The notes beneath the pieces were generated by a model. It had not been told where the DNA came from. It did no database searches and saw only the letters and a program-made list of their open reading frames with translations. From assembly GCA_000494185.1 (NCBI GenBank), contig AWOC01000044.1, positions 1-6,259 of the forward strand: a DNA stretch of 6,259 nt. Reading direction: 5' to 3'. Below, piece by piece: positions 1 through 4,372 of the stretch (its first letter is position 1; the number at the start of each line of letters is the position of its first letter). Source of the stretch: Candidatus Calditenuaceae archaeon JGI OTU-3. Its GTDB lineage: Archaea > Thermoproteota > Nitrososphaeria_A > Caldarchaeales > Calditenuaceae. The translations under genes and the position numbers were made by a program.

Positions 1-36
1 CTGAATAATATTTATTCTAACTAATAAGTGGTTAAA

Positions 37-759
37 ATGAAAACGAAACTAAATAATCTAGATGAAGAACAAAAAAAACAAGTCATTATGCAATGGCATA
101 ACCAACAGCATGAAAGAAGTAAGATAGATATTCCCCTATCTTCTTATGGAGATATACTCGAAGGCTTCATATTGCACAAAGATGTTTGGGATCCGTCTAT
201 CACCTCTGCAAGATATCATGCATCTTATTTATTTCATAATAATGGACGACTTTTCTATGAAAAAAAAGCAATAGATATGGGGACGGGTTCAGGACTAATG
301 GCTATTGTCATGGCCAAATATGGTGCTGCACAAGTTATTGCAACAGATATATCACCTAAAGCAGTTGTTAATACTATAGAAAATGTAAAAAAATATGATT
401 TAGAAAATAAGATAAAAATTTTCCAAGGAGATTTATTCGAAAGAATTGAGACTAAATCAGATTGTATTGTATTTAACCTCCCATTTTTTGACGGAGATGC
501 ATCAAAAGACGATTATATCTCTAGAAGTATGCTTAATTCGGGAAAATTAATTCATAGATTTTTAGATGAAGCTCCAAACTATCTTACTCCTGATGGAACC
601 ATAGTCATGCCCAGTTATGATTTGGCAGGCTCTACGAATGATCCTGCAATACATGGGCCAAAACATGGCTATTCCGTAGTTACTACCTGGAGAATAGACA
701 CCGAACATAGCATTCAAAAAGGTGGATTAAAAATCCATGAGCTTAAATTTAGAGGATAA
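37..759 (+). CDS. Class I SAM-dependent methyltransferase (PrmC/HemK-like, NLPF motif)
   Basis: This is a Rossmann-fold methyltransferase of 240 residues from the ATG at 37. Motif I is D80-MGTGSG-86, the acidic end of strand 2 that binds the SAM ribose is D104 (VIATDIS), and motif IV is N147-LPF-150. NPPY-type motif IV is typical of enzymes that methylate amide or exocyclic nitrogens, such as HemK/PrmC and N6-adenine enzymes. Here the middle Pro is Leu, so the target is uncertain: protein Gln, a nucleic acid base or a small molecule are all possible. The N-terminal 75 residues contain a GFILHKDVWDPSIT stretch in the place of the substrate-side segment of PrmC-like proteins. An in-frame GTG at 28 directly follows two stop codons; I prefer ATG 37 because AAGTGG (26-31) lies just upstream, though that is a weak site. 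An AT-rich stretch at 5-16 would suit a leaderless TATA box. The gene ends 2 bases before a transporter gene, so it is probably cotranscribed. It is homologous to the partial gene at the right edge. Confidence 0.85.
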   Translation: MKTKLNNLDEEQKKQVIMQWHNQQHERSKIDIPLSSYGDILEGFILHKDVWDPSITSARYHASYLFHNNGRLFYEKKAIDMGTGSGLMAIVMAKYGAAQVIATDISPKAVVNTIENVKKYDLENKIKIFQGDLFERIETKSDCIVFNLPFFDGDASKDDYISRSMLNSGKLIHRFLDEAPNYLTPDGTIVMPSYDLAGSTNDPAIHGPKHGYSVVTTWRIDTEHSIQKGGLKIHELKFRG

Positions 760-761
760 AG

Positions 762-1757
762 ATGTCAAACAAAAAAATATTTTTAGTGGGTTTGTTTATA
801 ATAATCATTTTTATTATATTATTCTCAACTTTCTATTTGAACAAACATTTTGAAAAAAATAACTCAATTAACTATCTAAAGCTCAGAATAGCAGATCTTC
901 CTGTTACTGAATCACTTCCGTTATATGTTGCAATAGAGAAAGGCTATTTCAAAGAAGAAGGTATTGATGTTGAAATAGTTAGAATGGACTCTCCGAATCT
1001 AATCATAGATGCCGTTTTATCAGGTAAAGTGGACATGGTTTCGACGGGTGGTGCATTGGGAATTGCTGCAATTGCTGAACAAAAGAATCCTAATACTTTA
1101 AGAATATTTGCTGTAGCCGGAGGAGATGATAAAGTACCCATTGAGGGGTTGATGGTAAAAATTAATAGTTCAATAAAAACTGTACAAGACTTAAAAGGTA
1201 AAAAAGTAGGAACAATACCGGGGATTCAATGGAGAACAATCTCTAAACAAATCTTAAATTCTTATGGTCTTGACACTAACGATATAAATTTAATTGAAAT
1301 AGCTCCTGGACTTCAAGCGCAAGCATTGGCTTCAGGTAGTGTTGACGCTATCCTTAGTTTAGAAGTCACACCAACAATTATCAGACAAACAGGTATTGGA
1401 AAAGATTTAATCACCGCTCCTGCAACAAAAACCATCAGCAATCCATTTTATACTGGCGCAGGAATTATAAGCGTGGAATTCGTTGAACAAAATCCCGAGC
1501 TGACAAATAAAGTATTCTCTATTTTCGATCGTGCCATTGATGATATAAATAATGATTATGAAAGCACAAAACCGTTCTTGCTAAAACACACTTCAATTAA
1601 TGAAGAAATAGTAAGATATGCGCCCAAACCAAAAGTAAAAATGATAAAAGACTTGACATCCGAAGATATGGTTGCTGTTGACAAATTTTACAATATGTTC
1701 TTTGCACAGAGTGTTGTTGAGATGCCATTAAACTTTAGTCGCATGACTATAAAATAA
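762..1757 (+). CDS. ABC importer substrate-binding protein, NMT1/SsuA-TauA-like, membrane-anchored
   Basis: This 331-residue protein is an extracytoplasmic solute-binding protein. Residues 6-26 are a strongly hydrophobic helix after a KK pair, best read as a membrane anchor or uncleaved signal. No lipobox Cys follows it, so it is probably not a bacterial-type lipoprotein. From residue 40 it follows the NMT1/THI5-like and SsuA/TauA/NrtA pattern: a first strand LRIADLP, then YVAIEKGYFKEEGIDVEIV (55-73), then a GKVDMVSTGG segment, then DLKGKKVGTIPG at the start of the second lobe, and a VDAILSLEVTP segment. Total length is usual for the family. AGAGGA (751-756) is a good Shine-Dalgarno site and overlaps the end of the methyltransferase gene. 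Family members bind nitrate, alkyl sulfonates, taurine or thiamine pyrimidine precursors. The ligand cannot be told from sequence. The ATPase and permease that follow complete the importer. Confidence 0.93.
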   Translation: MSNKKIFLVGLFIIIIFIILFSTFYLNKHFEKNNSINYLKLRIADLPVTESLPLYVAIEKGYFKEEGIDVEIVRMDSPNLIIDAVLSGKVDMVSTGGALGIAAIAEQKNPNTLRIFAVAGGDDKVPIEGLMVKINSSIKTVQDLKGKKVGTIPGIQWRTISKQILNSYGLDTNDINLIEIAPGLQAQALASGSVDAILSLEVTPTIIRQTGIGKDLITAPATKTISNPFYTGAGIISVEFVEQNPELTNKVFSIFDRAIDDINNDYESTKPFLLKHTSINEEIVRYAPKPKVKMIKDLTSEDMVAVDKFYNMFFAQSVVEMPLNFSRMTIK

Positions 1758-1774
1758 AGAGATTAGGAGATAGA

Positions 1775-2515
1775 ATGATTTCTATAAAAAACTTAAAAAA
1801 GAGTTATGGTGAACATGTCGTTTTTAATGGAGTAAGTTTCAATATTAAGAAAAGTAAAATTACTGCTATTTTTGGACCAAATGGATCCGGAAAATCAACA
1901 TTGTTAAATATTATTGCAGGAATAACTTCTTTAGATTCGGGCACGTGTAATATACGAATATTTAATGAAAAAAAATTTAGTTATGTATTTCAAGATTATA
2001 GAAGTTCTTTGTTACCTTGGAAAAGTGTGCAAGAAAACATCAGTCTGCCTCTCTTATTTAAAAGAATAGATAAGAATAAGCGAATAAATTTAGTGAAAAA
2101 TTTATGCAAGAAACAAGAATTCAATGTTCCATTGAATGTTTATCCTTATGAATTGAGTGGGGGACAACAACAAAGCGTAGTGTTTCTTCGTGCTATTATA
2201 ACAGAACCAGAACTCATGTTACTCGATGAGCCTTTTTCAGCATTAGATTATGAAAATAATGTTAGGATGAGAAAAAAGCTAGAATCTTATTTTCTCTCTA
2301 AAAACTCAACAATAGTGATTGTTACTCATGATATCGAAGAAGCAGTATATTTAGCTGATGAAATAATAATATTGTCAAACAAGCCCACAAAAGCTGTAAC
2401 AATAATAACTAACTCCTTGCAACGACCTAGAAAAACAGAGATAATTTCTTGCAAAGAATTTAACGAAGTAAAAGAAAAAGTAATGAAAATTTTTCTGAGA
2501 GAGGTTAAAGTATGA
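1775..2515 (+). CDS. ABC transporter ATP-binding protein (SsuB/TauB/NrtD-like)
   Basis: This is the cytoplasmic ATPase of the importer, 246 residues, full length for the family. The motifs are in order: Walker A G34-PNGSGKST-42; Q-loop Q73 in FQDYRSSLLPW, the LLPW sequence being typical of the nitrate/sulfonate/taurine group; ABC signature L127-SGGQQQ-133; Walker B L147-MLLDE-152 with catalytic E152; D-loop S155-ALD-158; and switch His H185 in VTHD. After the signature the usual Arg (LSGGQQQRV) is Ser134, a mild departure. All residues needed for ATP binding and hydrolysis are present. AGGAGA (1765-1770) lies four bases before the ATG at 1775. The stop codon overlaps the start of the permease gene in an ATGA arrangement, which points to coupled translation and a stoichiometric complex. 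Confidence 0.95.
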   Translation: MISIKNLKKSYGEHVVFNGVSFNIKKSKITAIFGPNGSGKSTLLNIIAGITSLDSGTCNIRIFNEKKFSYVFQDYRSSLLPWKSVQENISLPLLFKRIDKNKRINLVKNLCKKQEFNVPLNVYPYELSGGQQQSVVFLRAIITEPELMLLDEPFSALDYENNVRMRKKLESYFLSKNSTIVIVTHDIEEAVYLADEIIILSNKPTKAVTIITNSLQRPRKTEIISCKEFNEVKEKVMKIFLREVKV

Positions 2516-3255
2516 AATTTAAAGGTATTGTGGGATTCGTATTCTTACTTTCAATTTGGCAGATAATATACTCTTTTGAATTAGTAAGTCATTTTCTATT
2601 TCCCGGCCCAATACAGACAGTAATCACATTAGTTAAATTATTAATAACGGGTACTATTTTAGTTGATTTAGGTATAACTGTTGTCAGAGTTGTACTTGTT
2701 TTTAGCATATCTTGTATTGTTGGTGTACCTTTAGGAATGTTTTTAGGATACTCGAAAAAAACATATGACTATTTTGAAAATGTAATTGATTTTTTAAGAT
2801 CAATACCCGCGACAGCCATGTTTCCAATATTTCTACTAATTTTTGGAGTTGGAGATTTATCAAAAATTGCAGTAGCAATATTCGTTTCAACACTCATCAT
2901 ACTTTTTAATGCTGCTCACGGTGTGAAGCAAGCAAAAATAGCACGTATTAATGCTGCAAAACTTATGCATGCGTCAAAAACTCAAATTTTTAGAAATATA
3001 CTTTTTTGGGAAAGTTTAACACAATTATTTATAGGCCTTAGGTCAGCAATAAGTTTATCACTTATAGTTATTGTTGTTACTGAAATGTTTATTGGAACAT
3101 ATGCTGGATTAGGGAAAATAATTGTTGATTTTCAATATACATATAATATTCGAGGAATGTATGCAGTCATCTTACTTACGGGAGTTGTAGGATATCTATT
3201 CAATATTATTTTTATTGTAATTGAGAAAAAAGTTGTTCATTGGACAGGAAAATAG
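2512..3255 (+). CDS. ABC transporter permease (SsuC/TauC/NrtB-like)
   Basis: This 247-residue integral membrane protein is the importer's translocation channel, probably a homodimer as in related systems. Hydrophobic segments lie near residues 6-22, 33-50, 55-79, 100-113, 117-135, 178-195 and 216-237. The stretch L95-RSIPATAMFPIFLLIFGVG-114 matches the conserved core of the SsuC/TauC permease family (R-x-IP, then FG-G). The cytoplasmic EAA loop that contacts the ATPase is at about 147-177: N147-AAKLMHAS-155, then IFRN and GLR. Compared with the usual EAA---G---------I-LP pattern, Glu is Asn147, the Gly is His153 and the Pro is Trp166, so the loop is diverged although the rest of the fold reads normally. 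The start ATG overlaps the ATPase stop by 4 bases, with GAGAGAGG (2497-2504) as ribosome binding site. It is the last gene of the operon. Confidence 0.92.
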   Translation: MKFKGIVGFVFLLSIWQIIYSFELVSHFLFPGPIQTVITLVKLLITGTILVDLGITVVRVVLVFSISCIVGVPLGMFLGYSKKTYDYFENVIDFLRSIPATAMFPIFLLIFGVGDLSKIAVAIFVSTLIILFNAAHGVKQAKIARINAAKLMHASKTQIFRNILFWESLTQLFIGLRSAISLSLIVIVVTEMFIGTYAGLGKIIVDFQYTYNIRGMYAVILLTGVVGYLFNIIFIVIEKKVVHWTGK

Positions 3256-3297
3256 ATTATCTAAATCAAAGGCAAATCTTATTACGGAATTCCCCCT

Positions 3298-3321
3298 CGT
3301 CGTCGTTTTCGTTTAGTTTTT
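3298..3321 (+). terminator. Possible T-rich terminator after the transporter operon
   Basis: About 45 bases after the permease stop the + strand becomes pyrimidine- and T-rich, with runs TTTT (3306-3309), TTT (3312-3314) and TTTTT (3317-3321). Archaeal termination often needs only T tracts, so this is a reasonable end point. No hairpin directly precedes the tract. The first 20 bases are also one copy of a direct repeat found again at 4260-4279. Confidence 0.3.
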
Positions 3322-3369
3322 AGAAAATTGCCCCCTTCGTTAGCCCCTGAAATTACTTTTCGGACGAAA

Positions 3370-3395
3370 TTTTTCCACACTTGCGTATGGAAAAA
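3370..3395. repeat. Stem-loop between operon and small membrane gene
   Basis: TTTTTCCACAC (3370-3380) pairs with GTATGGAAAAA (3385-3395) around the loop TTGC. This gives an 11-bp stem with one mismatch: an A·C clash in a + strand transcript, a G·U wobble in a minus-strand transcript. It lies between convergent genes and could be a transcript end structure. No long U tract follows in either direction. Confidence 0.5.
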
Positions 3396-3419
3396 GAATA
3401 GAACAGGAATTATGTTTAA

Positions 3420-3522
3420 TTTGAAAGTCCTTGAAAATCTCTCCTTGCAGTCGCTAAACTTTAGTGTTGTTGCCTTTTTCTCATTTGTAGAAAAGATTAA
3501 AAGTTGGGGCGTAATAGGTCTT
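3420..3522 (+). repeat. Left arm of a diverged long inverted repeat flanking the small membrane gene
   Basis: Three blocks match the reverse complement of 4010-4078. TTTGAAAGTCCT (3420-3431) is a perfect 12-base match to 4067-4078. GTGTTGTTGCC (3464-3474) matches GGCAATAACAC (4046-4056) with one difference. AAAAGTTGGGGCG (3499-3511) resembles 4010-4021 with small differences. In addition TAATAGGTCTT (3512-3522) is an exact 11-base inverted match to 4033-4043, in a shifted register. The arms are of unequal length, so one has suffered deletions. The arm ends within the stop codon of the minus-strand gene. Confidence 0.55.
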
Positions 3523-3944
3523 CATTTACAAGCAACTTGTTGTTTTTCTCCCGTTGCGAAATCTCTTTGATGGCATTGAGAATTAATAGGAATACCAACA
3601 CATTGACTCCAACTGGCATCAAAAATCCCAAAAGTTGCTTTCTCCAACCCAATACAAGTACATTCTTGCGACGTTCCTCCCCATTCCCCCCACGAATCAC
3701 ATATTGGAAATGGAATAACAATAATCAACCAATAAATAACGAACAACAAAATAATTACTATCAACTTCTTTTTTGAATATTCTTTTAGAATTAAAACGAG
3801 AAAAACAACAAAAGCTATGAAAAATAGAGGAAGAAACAATGAAAGATAACCCACTTCAAATGAACCTATAACTGTTATTAATCCAAATAGGAAAATCCCG
3901 ATAATTAAAAATAAAATAAACAAACCAATCTTTTTCCAATTCAT
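3522..3944 (-). CDS. Small membrane protein with three TM segments and a six-cysteine tail
   Basis: I do not recognise a named family for this 140-residue protein. Three hydrophobic helices lie at about 6-28, 33-53 and 61-77. Lysines at 4-5 and in K54-EYSKKK-60 are on the same predicted side, so the positive-inside rule places the C-terminal 60 residues outside. That tail holds six Cys (82, 95, 97, 115, 124, 139), enough for three disulfides, in a pattern C-x12-CxC-x17-C-x8-C-x14-C, with CTCIGL and CVGIPINSQC as recognisable pieces. Tails of this sort occur in small membrane proteins of DPANN archaea as far as I recall, but I cannot search. There is no Shine-Dalgarno sequence, and a TATA-like box is at the right distance for a leaderless transcript. 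Its coding nature is supported by the clean topology and Cys spacing. The opposite-strand frames are not convincing. It stands alone between inverted repeat arms. Function unknown. Confidence 0.7.
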   Translation of the reverse strand: MNWKKIGLFILFLIIGIFLFGLITVIGSFEVGYLSLFLPLFFIAFVVFLVLILKEYSKKKLIVIILLFVIYWLIIVIPFPICDSWGEWGGTSQECTCIGLEKATFGIFDASWSQCVGIPINSQCHQRDFATGEKQQVACK

Positions 3945-3966
3945 AAATTAGTGCTAAAACACTTAG

Positions 3967-3975
3967 ATATATAAA
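3967..3975 (-). promoter_or_regulatory. Archaeal-type TATA box for the Cys-rich membrane protein
   Basis: On the minus strand this reads TTTATATAT, centred about 27 bases upstream of the A of the ATG at 3944. In archaea the TATA box centre lies about 26-27 bases before the transcription start, so transcription would begin at or next to the ATG and give a leaderless mRNA. That agrees with the lack of a Shine-Dalgarno sequence in ACTAATTT just before the start. A purine-rich BRE is not obvious. In a bacterium the same bases could serve as a -10 element. Confidence 0.5.
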
Positions 3976-4009
3976 GATTATTATAACTTTCCAAAATTTC
4001 TAAAACTAA

Positions 4010-4078
4010 GTCCCCACTTTTCTGATCTTATTAAGACCTATTAACGGCAATAACACATTATCCTCGAGGACTTTCAAA
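4010..4078 (-). repeat. Right arm of the diverged inverted repeat
   Basis: This is the counterpart of 3420-3522 in opposite orientation and is shorter by roughly 30 bases. AGGACTTTCAAA (4067-4078) is an exact inverted match to 3420-3431, AAGACCTATTA (4033-4043) to 3512-3522, and GGCAATAACAC (4046-4056) matches 3464-3474 with one difference. The interval between the arms contains the Cys-rich membrane gene and its promoter. Confidence 0.55.
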
Positions 4079-4080
4079 CT

Positions 4081-4260
4081 CTGCGCCCCCCATAGCGATT
4101 GCGGTGCTCGGGTGGGGGACGGTCGCTCACTCTCTATGGCTCGCTGCTGCTCGCATTTTCAGTTACCCTCGCTCCCTAGACCCCCACCAAACATAACATC
4201 GTTATGTGAAATTTGAAAACCTGCCTTTCGCACTTGCTCAAGTAACCGAAAACCATTAAC
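4081..4260 (-). other. GC-rich, self-complementary block; candidate structured RNA or 3' region
   Basis: The segment 4081-4190 is much richer in G and C than the surroundings and repeats GAGCGA-like words on the minus strand. Several arms can pair: GGTGGGGG (4111-4118) with CCCCCACC (4181-4188), CCATAG (4090-4095) with CTATGG (4134-4139), and TTTTCAGTTAC (4156-4166) with GTAACCGAAAA (4242-4252). The last pair has an A·C mismatch as + strand RNA but a G·U wobble as minus-strand RNA, which slightly favours a minus-strand transcript, the direction of the genes on the right. The first two pairs interlock, so they would form a pseudoknot or exclude one another. I cannot match the block to a known RNA family. 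Confidence 0.35.
4191..4207. repeat. Perfect 7-bp hairpin
   Basis: ACATAAC (4191-4197) and GTTATGT (4201-4207) pair perfectly around the 3-base loop ATC. The hairpin lies inside the larger 4156-4252 pairing. It could be part of an RNA fold or a binding site for a dimeric protein. No promoter is visible beside it. Confidence 0.55.
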
Positions 4261-4279
4261 GTTGTTGCCTTCGTTTAGT
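4260..4279 (+). repeat. Second copy of a 20-base direct repeat (first copy 3298-3317)
   Basis: CGTTGTTGCCTTCGTTTAGT agrees with 3298-3317 at 16 of 20 positions, the last ten bases (TTCGTTTAGT) being identical. Part of it, GTTGTTGCCTT (4261-4271), is also repeated exactly at 3466-3476, inside the left inverted-repeat arm. The two outer copies bracket the inverted repeats and the small membrane gene. Confidence 0.45.
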
Positions 4280-4283
4280 CGGA

Positions 4284-4315
4284 TAAAAAGAAGAAGCACT
4301 CAATTGAAACTGAGT
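4284..4315 (-). terminator. Hairpin plus T-rich tract ending the minus-strand gene pair
   Basis: Read on the minus strand, ACTCAG and TTGAGT (together 4298-4315) form a 6-bp stem including one G·T, with a 6-base loop. It is followed by the pyrimidine tract CTTCTTCTTTTT (about 4285-4296). This sits 58 bases after the stop of the LOG-methyltransferase fusion gene. The unit is enclosed by a further 9-base perfect inverted pair, CGTTTAGTC (4272-4280) with GACTAAACG (4324-4332). The stem is short, but hairpin plus U-rich run is the expected terminator layout. Confidence 0.5.
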
Positions 4316-4372
4316 ATAACATTGACTAAACGGTTACGCTGTCGCTTCACCCAAATTTTTTCCTGCTCTTTT

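Larger units (their letters stand above)
3945..4372. other. Gene-free intergenic region with repeats and possible RNA structure
   Basis: I see no convincing protein gene, tRNA or rRNA in these 428 bases. The left quarter (3945-4009) is AT-rich and holds the promoter of the small membrane gene. Next is the right arm of the inverted repeat, then a GC-rich block (about 4081-4190), a group of complementary arms, and a hairpin followed by a T tract that serves the minus-strand genes on the right. I looked for hallmark segments of SRP RNA and RNase P RNA and did not find them. Confidence 0.6.

Noticed and set aside
28..36. GTG at 28 as start of the first methyltransferase
   Set aside because: It directly follows two stop codons with no ribosome binding site before it, while ATG at 37 has at least a weak AAGTGG upstream. 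The difference is only three residues.
3328..3570. Open frame of 80 codons on the + strand in the intergenic region
   Set aside because: It spans a stem-loop and the left inverted-repeat arm, has no ribosome binding site, and its residues show no domain or membrane pattern. It also overlaps the end of the better-supported minus-strand gene.
3504..3776. Open frame of 90 codons on the + strand opposite the Cys-rich gene
   Set aside because: It is antisense to the membrane protein, and its product (Asn- and Ser-rich with no hydrophobic or conserved pattern) looks like a complementary-strand artefact.
3420..4078. Insertion sequence with transposase
   Set aside because: The only gene between the inverted arms is a small membrane protein with no transposase or recombinase features, and no clear target-site duplication abuts the arms.
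4081..4260. SRP RNA or RNase P RNA in the GC-rich block
   Set aside because: A GGGAGCGAGGGTAAC stretch on the minus strand and GAAAGTCC words recall pieces of these RNAs, but the SRP GGAA tetraloop with its flanks and the RNase P conserved regions are not present together.
3256..4372. CRISPR array
   Set aside because: The repeats are few, diverged, in mixed orientation and unevenly spaced, unlike regular direct repeats with uniform spacers.
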